Origin: Lactobacillus sp. CBA3606
GTDB taxonomy: Bacteria; Bacillota; Bacilli; Lactobacillales; Lactobacillaceae
Length of the DNA stretch: 64,000 nucleotides
Direction of reading: 5' to 3'
Assembly: GCF_002970935.1 (NCBI RefSeq)
Contig: NZ_CP027194.1
Span: forward strand, 1,364,001-1,428,000
The notes beneath the pieces were generated by a model, which saw only the letters and a list, made by a program, of their open reading frames with translations, was not told the origin of the DNA and did not search any database. How positions within the stretch are numbered: the first letter of the stretch is position 1; every line of letters starts with the position of its first letter. A program made the translations under genes and the position numbers. Shown here piece by piece: positions 19,032-29,100 of the stretch.

Positions 19032-19045
19032 TGTAAACGGTTACA
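19032..19045 (-). promoter_or_regulatory. Consensus CcpA cre site
   Basis: TGTAAACGGTTACA fits all fixed positions of TGWAANCGNTNWCA. It lies 144 bases upstream of the azlC start and just after the stop of the acetyltransferase gene. Confidence 0.65.
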
Positions 19046-19055
19046 TCACTAATTT

Positions 19056-19553
19056 CTAGTCAAAATGTTGTCCTAAAATAACTAAATCATTCGGGCGTTG
19101 GTTCAACTCTGCGACGGCCGGTAAAAAGCCCCATTGTTGATAGCCAAATTTTTCAAATAATTTGATACTTGGCAAATTACTTGAAAAAACATAGGCCAAT
19201 AACGTGGTTAAGCCAACTGCGGTTAACTTGGTCGGAACCATCGTCAAAACCTGACTGCCGATGCCTTGGCCCTGAACCGCTCGATCTAAGTAAATCGAAA
19301 TTTCGGCCGTTTTAGCATACGCAGCACGCCCGTAAAATGGCGAAAAACTTAGCCAGCCAACGACAGTCTCAGCTTGCAGAATCACCCACAATGGGTAATG
19401 ATCACCCGAATGCGCCAAAAACCACGGCCGGCGTTGATCCACCGTCACGGGTTCTAAATCGGCCGTGACCTGATGACTAGGAATCGTTTGGTTATAAATA
19501 TCAACAATCGTTGGTAAATCTGACATCGTTGCTAGCCGTAACGTCACACTCAT
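19056..19553 (-). CDS. GNAT-family N-acetyltransferase (phosphinothricin acetyltransferase-like)
   Basis: 165 residues from the ATG at 19553, 8 bases after GGAGGT; nine upstream in-frame codons are rejected. The sequence runs VTLRLATMSDLPTIVDIYNQTI, then EISIYLDRAVQGQGIGSQVL, which holds the acetyl-CoA loop Q-x-x-G-x-G/A as QGQGIGS, then the C-terminal NLPSIKLFEKFGYQQWGFLP. This order is that of the Pat/Bar-like GNAT subgroup, which acetylates amino groups of amino-acid-like compounds. The actual substrate is unknown. Single gene. Confidence 0.85.
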   Translation of the reverse strand: MSVTLRLATMSDLPTIVDIYNQTIPSHQVTADLEPVTVDQRRPWFLAHSGDHYPLWVILQAETVVGWLSFSPFYGRAAYAKTAEISIYLDRAVQGQGIGSQVLTMVPTKLTAVGLTTLLAYVFSSNLPSIKLFEKFGYQQWGFLPAVAELNQRPNDLVILGQHFD

Positions 19554-19651
19554 ATTATCGGACCTCCATCCAAGATACATTTTATAAGTTAGCTCTATTA
19601 TACAATTAATCGTTAATGGACAACATTTCTTTTTCGCATCAGTTTAGCAAT

Positions 19652-19691
19652 AAAAAAACGAGCCACGATTTTCATCATGACCCGTTCGTTT
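19652..19691 (-). terminator. Terminator of dacA
   Basis: AAACGA/TCGTTT at the outer end, GTCATGAT with ATCGTGGC (G-U pairs) at the inner end, then a minus-strand T-run. Confidence 0.7.
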
Positions 19692-19717
19692 GGTGATTTC
19701 AGTATGCCTAATCTTGA

Positions 19718-21052
19718 TTAATTGAACCAGCTCTTAACCCCACGCCACATTCTGACGAAGACATTAGCTTTTTCAATGGACTTCTTAGGCGTAACTTTCA
19801 ACGTTAACTGCTTACTTTGACTCCCATTAACAACCTTAATTGCGGTCTTGTTTAACTTCAAAGCAGCCGTCCCAACTGTTTTACCCTGTTTAACGGGTGC
19901 TTGCAGTTTACCAGCCGTCGTTGCTGACTTTTGCAAACTAGTCGTTCCGTTAATGGCACTCGCATCCATGCCGGTGGCTAAGTAAATCTTAGTAGCAGCG
20001 CTATTAGAAACTAATGCCGACGTTAACGCTTTCCCATCTTGAACTTGAACCGCCTTAGCACCCTTAATAGCACTGTTCTTCGTTAGTGTGGTCGTTGTAA
20101 AGTTATGATAAACATATGACATAATTGCAGCAGTCTGCGTGAAACGCTCAGTACCACTATCATTAGCGGCGCCGGCATGCATGACTACCGTAATAATCCG
20201 ATTACCATTACTGAACTTAACGGTCCCAGTAAAGGCATTCCCGGCCTTAGTGGACGTCCCCGTCTTCAAGCCATCGACTGGTAATGCCGAATAGTGCTTA
20301 ACGAGCCCTTTCAACATGTAGTTTCGATTGTCCATCTTCGTGGCAGAACTCGTGCCTTTTTCAAACCAAGCATGAGCAATGCTAGATGTTTTAAGTACTT
20401 CTGGGTACTTACTCAATAGCTTTTGGGCCACTGTGGCAACGTCTTGCGCTGACATTTCGTTTTCAGCGGTAGCCGCTACATTACTATACCCAATCGTACT
20501 ACCGACTTCTTTATTCGTTAAACCAGATGCATTAATGATAGTCGCATCCGTAATTCCGAAAGATTTAGCCGTTTTCCGCATCAACGTTACAAACTGATGT
20601 GGTGAACCCGCCACCGCATCACCTAGCGCAGTAATGGCCGCATTCGCTGAATAAATTTCAGTCGCATTATACAATTGCCGGACCGAATAAGTCTTGGTTG
20701 ATAATAATGGCACATTCGCATAGTCAGTGTTCTGGCTCATTTTAGCAACTGCCTTGCTAACACTGATCTTTTGATCCCAAGATAACTTACCTTCATGAAT
20801 CGCTTGTAAAACTAAGTATGTACTCAGCATTTTCGTCATTGACGCAATCGCCATTGGCTTGGTACTATTCTTATCGTATAAAATCTGTCCCGTATTGGCA
20901 TCCACAGCAATCGCAGCCTTGGCTGAAATAGCTGGCGTTGTCGCAGCTTGAGCGTCGATGGTCGCCCCCGCAATACCCAATCCAGTCGTGGTAAACGTCA
21001 CTGCCGCTACCAACGTGATCATAATTTTCTTTAACTTTCCCGCAACTCTCAT
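19718..21052 (-). CDS. dacA: D-alanyl-D-alanine carboxypeptidase (PBP5-type, peptidase S11)
   Basis: Trims the terminal D-Ala of peptidoglycan pentapeptides outside the membrane. The 444-residue protein has a signal peptide (cleavage near AQA, residue 36), then the active-site triad of S11 enzymes: S71-M-T-K74, S135-A-N137 and K263-T-G. A C-terminal PBP5_C domain ends in the amphipathic stretch NVFVRMWRGVKSWFN, the membrane anchor of PBP5 enzymes. It lies 65 bases downstream of a VanS-like sensor kinase on the same strand, so control by that system is likely. An own terminator follows. Confidence 0.93.
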   Translation of the reverse strand: MRVAGKLKKIMITLVAAVTFTTTGLGIAGATIDAQAATTPAISAKAAIAVDANTGQILYDKNSTKPMAIASMTKMLSTYLVLQAIHEGKLSWDQKISVSKAVAKMSQNTDYANVPLLSTKTYSVRQLYNATEIYSANAAITALGDAVAGSPHQFVTLMRKTAKSFGITDATIINASGLTNKEVGSTIGYSNVAATAENEMSAQDVATVAQKLLSKYPEVLKTSSIAHAWFEKGTSSATKMDNRNYMLKGLVKHYSALPVDGLKTGTSTKAGNAFTGTVKFSNGNRIITVVMHAGAANDSGTERFTQTAAIMSYVYHNFTTTTLTKNSAIKGAKAVQVQDGKALTSALVSNSAATKIYLATGMDASAINGTTSLQKSATTAGKLQAPVKQGKTVGTAALKLNKTAIKVVNGSQSKQLTLKVTPKKSIEKANVFVRMWRGVKSWFN

Positions 21053-21117
21053 CTTTCAATTATCCCTTTCCTGACTGTCCTAATTTCAGTTTAAATAATA
21101 ATGGTACTCGAAACAAG

Positions 21118-22278
21118 TTAATTCGTGATTTTTTGCTTAGTTTTCGTCAGTGGTTGATCATGCTTGACTGGGAGATGCATCACAAAACTCGTTAATTCAT
21201 CATCACTCTGGGCATAAATGTAGCCACCATGGTGCGTAACAATGCTTTGGGCAATCGCTAAGCCGAGCCCTGAACCGCCCGTTGCTTTCGAACGTGATTC
21301 CTCGACCCGATAAAACCGTTCAAATAAAAGGCCTAAAGAATCGGCTGGAATCCGTTTACCATCATTAGTCACATGAATCACCACTTCTGGACCACGTTGT
21401 TCCGCTTGTAAAATAACTTTTTTAGCCCCATCACCGTATTTAAAAGCATTCGTAATCAAGTTATTAAAGACTCGTCCTAATTTTTCCGCATCCGCTTCCA
21501 GATAGATGGGCGCCGGCCCCGTTTCAACACTAATCGTTAATTGTTTCTTATTAGCTTCTAACTCAAAACTAGCCGCCAACTGTTCCAGCATCGCCGTTAG
21601 ATTCAACCGGCTAATATTTAATGGCGTTTCAGTCTGCCGAACCTTGGTGTACTCGAATAAATCTTCCACTAAGGACTTCATCTGCGTCGCTTTAGTATAG
21701 GCAATGTGCGTGTATTTTATCAGATCAGCTTCTGATTGATACTGGTGATTTTCAATCAAGCCGAGATACCCAATAATCGACGTTAACGGTGTGCGGATAT
21801 CATGACTCACATTGGTAATTAACGCATCTTTCGACCGTTCAATTTCTCGTTCTTCGTCCATCGAATGAATCGCCGAATCAACAAGCGCATTCACGCTTTC
21901 AACCACTCGTTGCGTATCACCAGTCAAATTAAAATTAATTCGGTGATCAAAATGGCCCGCAGCAATATAATGTAACTCACTGATAATATGCCGTAATTGC
22001 ATTTGTTTATAGCGCCGAATCAGCCGCCAATATAAGACAAATCCATCGGCAATGACCATTAAAGCAATGAATAGATTCTCATAGCTCCATAATTGATAAT
22101 TCGTCGGTCCGATTTTAATCGAGCGTTTTATCTGAAAAATCCCGCTCTGTAAGCCGGGATTATGCGCAATCGCACTATTAATCAACACCACAATTGACAA
22201 GTTTAAAAGGAGTAGCAAAATAACGGTCACTACTCCTTCAAAGAATAATTCACTTTTTTCACGTCCTGTTAATTTCAA
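21118..22278 (-). CDS. Sensor histidine kinase, VanS-like
   Basis: The 386-residue membrane kinase has TM1 at about 14-36 and TM2 at about 67-86, with only a short outer loop of some 30 residues. A HAMP-like linker is followed by the H-box ITNVSHDIRTPLTSIIGYLG (phospho-acceptor His159), N-box NNLITNAFKYGDG and G-box GGSGLGLAIAQSIV. The H-box surroundings resemble VanS and other cell-wall sensors. Start TTG with a GAGG site upstream, 15 bases after the response-regulator gene; dacA follows. Signal unknown; a cell-wall related stimulus is inferred from the neighbour. Confidence 0.9.
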   Translation of the reverse strand: MKLTGREKSELFFEGVVTVILLLLLNLSIVVLINSAIAHNPGLQSGIFQIKRSIKIGPTNYQLWSYENLFIALMVIADGFVLYWRLIRRYKQMQLRHIISELHYIAAGHFDHRINFNLTGDTQRVVESVNALVDSAIHSMDEEREIERSKDALITNVSHDIRTPLTSIIGYLGLIENHQYQSEADLIKYTHIAYTKATQMKSLVEDLFEYTKVRQTETPLNISRLNLTAMLEQLAASFELEANKKQLTISVETGPAPIYLEADAEKLGRVFNNLITNAFKYGDGAKKVILQAEQRGPEVVIHVTNDGKRIPADSLGLLFERFYRVEESRSKATGGSGLGLAIAQSIVTHHGGYIYAQSDDELTSFVMHLPVKHDQPLTKTKQKITN

Positions 22279-22293
22279 AAGTTAACCTCGCTC

Positions 22294-22983
22294 TTAACGT
22301 GATTCAATCTTATAACCAACGCCCCAGACAGTTTGAATGACTTTTTCTCCATCCGTTGCCTCTTCGATTTTATCGCGCAAATGACTCACATGGACCATGA
22401 CCGTTTTGGCGGACACGATACTCTCTTGTTGCCAAACCCGTTCAAAAATATCATCCGCTGAAAAGACCCGGTTAGGATGACTAGCCAAGAGATATAAAAT
22501 ACCAAATTCCAAGGCAGTTAACTGAATATCCTTGCCAGTCAGTGTCTTAACTTCGTGTGAATCTTTATTAATCGTCAACGGCCCAATGTCTAAAACATCC
22601 GGTTCATTAGTCGTCACATTATTTTCTGACCGTCGTAATAATGATTTGACCCGCGCCATAATTTCTAGCGGATTGAATGGCTTCGTCACATAATCATCGG
22701 CCCCGGTAATTAAGCCTTGAATTTTATCCATATCGCCGGTTTTAGCGGATAACACTAAGATGGGTAATTGGGAGTCTTTACGGACTTCTTTAATGACTTC
22801 AATCCCGTCCATTTCAGGCATCATAATATCCAAAATCATTAACGCAATGTCTGGATTCGTATTTAATTTCGTCAGGGCTTCTTTCCCGTTGTAAGCACTG
22901 ATTGGTTCATAACCTTCATTTTTGATATAAATCTCTAATAGTTGTGCAATTTCTTTATCGTCATCGACTACCAAAATTTTCAT
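22294..22983 (-). CDS. OmpR/PhoB-family response regulator
   Basis: 229 residues from the ATG at 22983; an ATG two codons earlier is too close to the RBS GAGGAGA. Receiver domain with acidic pocket VVDDD (7-9), phospho-acceptor Asp52 in MILDIMMP and Lys in TKPFNPLE, then a winged-helix DNA-binding domain ending VWGVGYKIESR. It forms an operon with the VanS-like kinase gene downstream, and probably dacA. Likely regulates cell-wall genes including dacA; this is inference from gene order. Confidence 0.92.
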   Translation of the reverse strand: MKILVVDDDKEIAQLLEIYIKNEGYEPISAYNGKEALTKLNTNPDIALMILDIMMPEMDGIEVIKEVRKDSQLPILVLSAKTGDMDKIQGLITGADDYVTKPFNPLEIMARVKSLLRRSENNVTTNEPDVLDIGPLTINKDSHEVKTLTGKDIQLTALEFGILYLLASHPNRVFSADDIFERVWQQESIVSAKTVMVHVSHLRDKIEEATDGEKVIQTVWGVGYKIESR

Positions 22984-23110
22984 ATTCATTTCTCCTCATA
23001 TTAATTCTATTTATATTCTACCAAAAAGTATTAATCAACGGGGTATTCAAGGTGCTATTTAGAGAAAACGCAAAGATTGTTCGGGTTAATCATTGACGCC
23101 GGCTACCATA

Positions 23111-23147
23111 TTGCAAAAAAAAGCTCAATTCAGCATTGAATTGAGCT
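23111..23147 (-). terminator. Terminator of guaB
   Basis: AGCTCAATTCA (23122-23132) is a perfect complement of TGAATTGAGCT (23137-23147); eight T follow on the minus strand. Confidence 0.9.
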
Positions 23148-23183
23148 CGTTTGAACCAATCAAAGATTGGCTGGTTTAGTTCA

Positions 23184-24341
<1,158 letters not shown>

Positions 24342-24393
24342 TTAGCTCCTTGTGGTTTTATTTTTATCTGTAAAGGTAACAAAACATCGCCAT

Positions 24394-24417
24394 AAATGCA
24401 AGGTGAAACTTGCATTT
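24394..24417 (-). terminator. Stem-loop in the DUF1129-guaB gap
   Basis: AAATGCAAG (24394-24402) pairs perfectly with CTTGCATTT (24409-24417). It lies about 60 bases before guaB, so it may be a terminator or a leader structure. Confidence 0.45.
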
Positions 24418-24441
24418 TCAGCAATTTTTCATTTAGATGGC

Positions 24442-24476
24442 TTAAAACGGATTCGATTTTCTCGAATCCGTTTTAA
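24442..24476 (-). terminator. Terminator-like hairpin after the DUF1129 gene
   Basis: TTAAAACGGATTCGA (24442-24456) is an exact complement of TCGAATCCGTTTTAA (24462-24476); the stem ends in UUUUAA on the minus strand. Confidence 0.65.
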
Positions 24477-24494
24477 CTTAAATGCTGTATTTAA

Positions 24495-25214
24495 CTAAAA
24501 TAAACTCGTGGTGATATGGTAACGCCGCTTCAACCACATCCGTAAGAAGAAGACAATCACTGCCATAACCAAATAAACAATCGCTGGCAAGGCTGGGTTC
24601 AAGCTCGTTGGTAATGAAGCTGCGGTCGTAAAGATTAACATCCAAACAATCACTGCCATGACGGACCATAAAATCTTACGCCACATGGCAACTTTTTTGT
24701 TTTTACCTGGTGCCAAGTATTCAAATAACTTCGCTACCCCGAGACCACCAATCGCTGACGTGACGACAATTGCCGTAATCCCGTTGGCACCGGCTGAGCC
24801 CTTGGTTGCATTGGAACCAAAGAACCCAATCGCACCATACATCAAGCAGAAAATCATGAATAACATCAATCCATTATCCAACGCCGTAATCCAGTAATTA
24901 GCGTGAGCTTGATCAGCAGGATCTTTCTTAGGCCCATCAATAATGGCCTGCGTTTGTTCTTGGACGGTGCCATACAACTGACGCGCAGTGGTCCCTTTAT
25001 GTTGTTCAGCCAGCAACGTCGCTAGCATCTCATCCAGGGCAGCTTTCTGCTTGTCACTTGATAAAGTTGTAGCACTCAAGGACTTGCGCATTTGGCGCAT
25101 GTATTCGTCATTACGCTTCGTTAATTCCGTTGCATCACGTAATGGTTGTTCGGCTGCTTGGATTTGCTTAGCACCCGCTTGCGCATTCCGTGGTTCTTTC
25201 GATGATTCACTCAC
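24495..25214 (-). CDS. DUF1129-family membrane protein
   Basis: The 239-residue protein has a soluble charged N-terminal half (residues 1-105, helical, coiled-coil-like around TELTKRNDEYMRQMRKSL) and four membrane segments in the second half, the pattern of DUF1129 proteins found next to ychF in lactobacilli. Start GTG behind GAGGGGGA. It lies 25 bases downstream of ychF and is probably the last gene of that operon. Function unknown. Confidence 0.8.
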   Translation of the reverse strand: MSESSKEPRNAQAGAKQIQAAEQPLRDATELTKRNDEYMRQMRKSLSATTLSSDKQKAALDEMLATLLAEQHKGTTARQLYGTVQEQTQAIIDGPKKDPADQAHANYWITALDNGLMLFMIFCLMYGAIGFFGSNATKGSAGANGITAIVVTSAIGGLGVAKLFEYLAPGKNKKVAMWRKILWSVMAVIVWMLIFTTAASLPTSLNPALPAIVYLVMAVIVFFLRMWLKRRYHITTSLF

Positions 25215-25238
25215 GAATAGTTCCCCCTCTTGGCTTAA

Positions 25239-26339
25239 TTAGACGTTGAATCGGAATTCGACGATGTCACCATCTTGCATGACGTAGTCTTTACCTTCAA
25301 GTCGTAGCTTACCATTTTCTTTGACTTTGGCTTCACTGCCGGCCGCATCTAAGTCGGCAAACGACATTACTTCGGCCCGAATAAACCCACGTTCAAAATC
25401 AGAATGAATAATTCCAGCTGCTTGAGGCGCCTTTGTTCCGCGTTTAAAGGTCCAAGCACGTGTTTCCTTGCCACCAGCGGTAAAGAACGTTTCAAGGCCT
25501 AAGAGCTTATAAGAAGCCCGAATTAACCGATTCAAGCCGGGTTCTTCGACACCTTCAGCGGCTAAAAAGTCTGCTTTGTCAGCATCATCAAGTTCCGCAA
25601 TTTCTTCTTCAGTTTCAGCAGCGACCCCAATTGCTTGGGCGCCCTCTTTTTTAGCATAATCGGCCACAACCTGATAATATTTTGAGCTTTCAGGGTCAGC
25701 CATATCATCTTCGGCAATGTTAGCGACATATAACACTGGCTTCGACGTCAGTAAGAATAAGCCCTTAACAATGAGTTGGTCATCTTCATTAAAGGTTAAC
25801 GACCGCACTGGCTTACCAGCTTCCAGGGCTGGCTTGATCGTTTCCAGCACGGCCAATTCAGCTTTAGCTTCCTTATCGCTCCCTTTGGCTGCACGTTGGA
25901 CCTTAGCCAAACGCTTGTCAACAGTCTCTAAGTCAGCCAAGCTTAATTCCAAGTTAATCGTTTCGATATCATCTTGAGGATCGACTTTACCCGTCACATG
26001 CGTGATATTATCATCATCAAAGGCTCGGACAACGTGGACAATCGCATCAACTTGGCGAATATTTTCAAGGAATTTATTCCCTAACCCTTCACCCTTACTA
26101 GCGCCCTTAACAATCCCGGCAATATCTGTAAATTCAAAGGTCGTTGAAACGACTTTTTTGGCGGGAATAACTGCTTGAATCCGATCTAAACGTTGATCAG
26201 GAACTTCAACCATCCCAACGTTTGGGTCAATGGTCGCGAACGGGTAGTTGGCCATTTCGGCGCCCGCCTTCGTAATTGCGTTAAATAATGTTGATTTACC
26301 AACGTTTGGTAACCCAACGATACCTGCTGTAAGTGCCAT
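25239..26339 (-). CDS. ychF: Redox-regulated ATPase/GTPase YchF (Obg-like)
   Basis: TRAFAC-class P-loop ATPase that binds the ribosome and takes part in stress responses. The 366-residue product has the G1 loop GLPNVGKST at residues 9-17, G2/G3 at TFEFTDIAGIVKGASKGEGLGNKFL, an A-domain coiled coil, and the C-terminal TGS domain ending KDYVMQDGDIVEFRFNV. G4 is the NxxE-type variant of the family, consistent with ATP preference. Located between DUF951 and DUF1129 genes, as in other lactobacilli. Confidence 0.95.
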   Translation of the reverse strand: MALTAGIVGLPNVGKSTLFNAITKAGAEMANYPFATIDPNVGMVEVPDQRLDRIQAVIPAKKVVSTTFEFTDIAGIVKGASKGEGLGNKFLENIRQVDAIVHVVRAFDDDNITHVTGKVDPQDDIETINLELSLADLETVDKRLAKVQRAAKGSDKEAKAELAVLETIKPALEAGKPVRSLTFNEDDQLIVKGLFLLTSKPVLYVANIAEDDMADPESSKYYQVVADYAKKEGAQAIGVAAETEEEIAELDDADKADFLAAEGVEEPGLNRLIRASYKLLGLETFFTAGGKETRAWTFKRGTKAPQAAGIIHSDFERGFIRAEVMSFADLDAAGSEAKVKENGKLRLEGKDYVMQDGDIVEFRFNV

Positions 26340-26375
26340 ATTGATTATTCACTCTTCCTTTTAAAGTAATTAAGC

Positions 26376-26561
26376 TTAGTCGGCTTTCTTTTCGAGCATC
26401 TTTTTCATTTTTTTATCAAACTCACGGCGCGGCAACATGACGATATGACCGCAGCCCGTGCATTTGATCTTAATATCAGCGCCCATCCGGGTAATCTCCC
26501 AACGGTTGACCCCACAGGGATGCGCTTTTTTCATTTCGACAATATCACCTAAATCGTACAT
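26376..26561 (-). CDS. DUF951 family zinc-ribbon-like small protein
   Basis: 61 residues starting at the ATG at 26561, 8 bases after GGAG; an in-frame TTG two codons earlier is too near the RBS. MYDLGDIVEMKKAHPCGVNRWEITRMGADIKIKCTGCGHIVMLPR has the conserved K-x-H-P-C-G and C-x-x-C-G positions of DUF951, which may bind zinc. It is located between parB and ychF on the same strand, 36 and 20 bases from them, so it is part of the segregation-ychF operon. Function unknown. Confidence 0.88.
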   Translation of the reverse strand: MYDLGDIVEMKKAHPCGVNRWEITRMGADIKIKCTGCGHIVMLPRREFDKKMKKMLEKKAD

Positions 26562-26581
26562 GTGCAACGCTCCTTTAAGGT

Positions 26582-27475
26582 TTAATTTAAATCAATTTGT
26601 AAAATTTCTAAAATCCGATTTAAGTCATCATTTGATAAGTATGGGATTTCGATTTTACCTTGTTCTTTTTTATTTTGCTTGGTTTGAATGGAAACTGCTG
26701 TCCCAAACTTTTCTTGCAATTGTTCCTCGCTAGCGCGAATATACGGTGATTTTTTGACGACTACCGGTTTAGGCGCTTGCTTTTGTTCGCCATTATAGCG
26801 CGCCACAATCTGCTCTAACTGGCGGACCGTTAACTGGGCTTTAATCGCCTTTTTAGCCAATGGGACTAATTGGGTCTTATCCTTTAAAGACAATAACGTC
26901 CGTGCCTGACCCATGGACAATTGGCCCTTTTGAATCAGTTGTTTAACCCCAGTTGGCAAGCCTAATAGACGCAGATAGTTGGCAATATAGGGCCGACTTT
27001 TACCGAGGCGTTTGGAGACTTCAGCTTGGGTCAACTTAAGCTTATCCATCAATGATGCATACGCTTCGGCCTCTTCTAACGCAGTTAAATCTTCACGTTG
27101 TAGATTTTCTAAAACCCCAATTTCCATCATCTGAGCTTCGGTAACATCCCGGACAATTGCTGGAATGGTCTTCTGCTTAGCTAATTTTGAGGCACGAAAA
27201 CGACGTTCACCAGCAATTAACTCGTACTTTTTAATTTCAGCATCCGGTTGCCGGACAATGATAGGCTGAAAGACACCTGATTTTTCAATCGAACTGGCGA
27301 GTTCTTTTAAAGCCGTTGCATCAAATTTTCGCCGTGGTTGATAGGGATTAACTCGAATATCAGTTAGTGCGAGTTCCGCAACCATTTCTTCATTGGTTGG
27401 TTCATCAGCATCGGCAAACAAGGCATCAATGCCACGGCCTAATGCTTTATTTTGCGCTTTTTCTTTACTTGCCAT
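26582..27475 (-). CDS. parB: Chromosome partitioning protein ParB (Spo0J)
   Basis: CTPase DNA clamp that loads at parS and spreads, acting with ParA and SMC in origin segregation. The 297-residue product has the N-terminal CTP-binding domain with GERRFRASKLA, the HTH region LTQAEVSKRLGKSRPYIANYLRLLGLP and a C-terminal dimerisation domain. It overlaps the end of parA by 11 bases. The second ParB-like gene 5' of parA is assigned as noc. Confidence 0.92.
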   Translation of the reverse strand: MASKEKAQNKALGRGIDALFADADEPTNEEMVAELALTDIRVNPYQPRRKFDATALKELASSIEKSGVFQPIIVRQPDAEIKKYELIAGERRFRASKLAKQKTIPAIVRDVTEAQMMEIGVLENLQREDLTALEEAEAYASLMDKLKLTQAEVSKRLGKSRPYIANYLRLLGLPTGVKQLIQKGQLSMGQARTLLSLKDKTQLVPLAKKAIKAQLTVRQLEQIVARYNGEQKQAPKPVVVKKSPYIRASEEQLQEKFGTAVSIQTKQNKKEQGKIEIPYLSNDDLNRILEILQIDLN

Positions 27476-28232
27476 GAGCCGCCAACACTTCCTTTGCTAA
27501 TGCTAAGTAGACTTGCGCCCCTTTTGAACGAATGTCGTAATCAACGATTGAGAGACCATGACTAGGCGCCTCTGACAACCGCACATTGCGGGGAATAATC
27601 GTCTTATAAACGGCATCCTTAAAGTATTTGCGCACTTCTTCATTAACCTGGGCCCCTAGATTGGTCCGGGCATCATACATCGTTAATAACACCCCTTCAA
27701 TTCGAAGTTGTCGATTGAAGTGTTTTTGGACTAACTTAACGGTATTCAATAATTGGCTTAACCCTTCCAAAGCATAATATTCACTTTGCACCGGAATTAA
27801 GATTGAATCACAAGCCGTAAAGGCATTGATCGTTAGCAGGCCTAGCGAGGGTGGACAGTCAATCAAAATAAAGTCATAAGCGTCCCTGACGTCATCAATG
27901 GCATCCCGCAAACGCGTTTCACGAGCCATCATTGGCGTTAGCTCAATCTCCGCACCCGATAATTGAATCGTGGCTGGGACAATGTCCAACCCCTCATGAC
28001 TCGTTGGAATAATTGTATCTTTAATTGGGGTATCATTAATTAAGACATCATAAATTTCACGTTCAATCGTTGATTTTTGAATGCCCAAGCCGCTCGTCGC
28101 ATTTCCTTGCGCATCCGTATCAATTAATAGTACCTTTTGACCTTGTTCTACGAGACTTGCACCTAAATTGATGCTTGTCGTTGTCTTACCAACGCCACCT
28201 TTTTGGTTGGCGAGTGCAATTACGGCTCCCAT
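27465..28232 (-). CDS. parA: Chromosome partitioning ATPase ParA (Soj)
   Basis: The 255-residue protein has the deviant Walker A KGGVGKTTT at about residues 11-19, Walker A' VLLIDTDAQGN, and Walker B FILIDCPPSLG. It binds DNA non-specifically as an ATP dimer and moves ParB-parS complexes. The ATG is preceded by AAGGGGTGG. It lies 2 bases after noc and overlaps parB, so translation is probably coupled. Confidence 0.94.
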   Translation of the reverse strand: MGAVIALANQKGGVGKTTTSINLGASLVEQGQKVLLIDTDAQGNATSGLGIQKSTIEREIYDVLINDTPIKDTIIPTSHEGLDIVPATIQLSGAEIELTPMMARETRLRDAIDDVRDAYDFILIDCPPSLGLLTINAFTACDSILIPVQSEYYALEGLSQLLNTVKLVQKHFNRQLRIEGVLLTMYDARTNLGAQVNEEVRKYFKDAVYKTIIPRNVRLSEAPSHGLSIVDYDIRSKGAQVYLALAKEVLAAHGK

Positions 28233-28234
28233 AA

Positions 28235-29083
28235 TTATTGACCACCCCTTGCTTGATTTTTCGGGATTTCAATCGTGATACGGTAACTGTCACCAGTGTC
28301 TTCTTCATGCGACTGCACTGACAAGCCAGCGGCCGTCACCATCTTAATTGATTTTTTAATCGTATTGACCGCAATGCGGGTATCTCCCGTTAATCCCCGC
28401 GGTCGTTTTTGTTTTGGTTTTGGTGGCACCTGTATTTTTTGTACCACTTGTTCCGTTTCTTTAACGGTTAACTGCTGGTCCAACACTTGAGCTAACACGG
28501 TGGCTTGCTGATCCACTGATAAATTCAAGAGGGCCCGGCCATGCCGTTCGCTGATTTGGCGTTTTAATAAGGCTTGTTGCACGGCTGGCGCTAACTTTAA
28601 TAACCGCAACTTGTTCGCCACAAACGACTGACTTTTACCGAGTTCTTTCGCCAGCGCCACTTGTGTCAGCGTATTTAAGGTCATTAATTCTTGATAGGCC
28701 GTCGCTTCTTCAATGACCGTTAAGTCTTGGCGTTGTAAATTTTCAATCAACGCCATTGAAGCCGTTTCGCCATCATCCATTTTTTGAATAATTGCTGGCG
28801 CTTGGGCCCAATGCAAAGAACAAATCGCACGAAAACGTCGTTCACCAGCAATGATTTCGTATTTTTTAGGCGCATATTCTCGCAATACAATCGGTTGCAA
28901 TAAGCCATGTGCCGCAATCGTGGCTGCTAATTCATCAATCCCGGCTGTCTCAAAAACTTGCCGTGGCTGAAACCGATTCGGAACAATCGCTGTCACCGGA
29001 ATCTGCACGATTTGTTGTTGGGGATTCGCTGTTTCAGCATCCTTATTTTTATCACGATTACCACCGAATAAGGAAAATGCCAT
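28235..29083 (-). CDS. noc: Nucleoid occlusion protein Noc (ParB paralogue)
   Basis: 282 residues. ParB fold with GERRFRAICSLHWAQAPAI and the HTH LTQVALAKELGKSQSFVANKLRLLKLAP. The first residues MAFSLFGGNRDKN form a short amphipathic stretch like the membrane-targeting peptide of Noc. Gene order rsmG-noc-parA-parB is the one seen in Bacillus and lactobacilli. Noc binds its own sites and blocks division over the nucleoid. RBS GGGAGGT. It could be called ParB1, but the N-terminus and position favour Noc. Confidence 0.88.
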   Translation of the reverse strand: MAFSLFGGNRDKNKDAETANPQQQIVQIPVTAIVPNRFQPRQVFETAGIDELAATIAAHGLLQPIVLREYAPKKYEIIAGERRFRAICSLHWAQAPAIIQKMDDGETASMALIENLQRQDLTVIEEATAYQELMTLNTLTQVALAKELGKSQSFVANKLRLLKLAPAVQQALLKRQISERHGRALLNLSVDQQATVLAQVLDQQLTVKETEQVVQKIQVPPKPKQKRPRGLTGDTRIAVNTIKKSIKMVTAAGLSVQSHEEDTGDSYRITIEIPKNQARGGQ

Positions 29084-29100
29084 CTCAATTACCTCCCACT

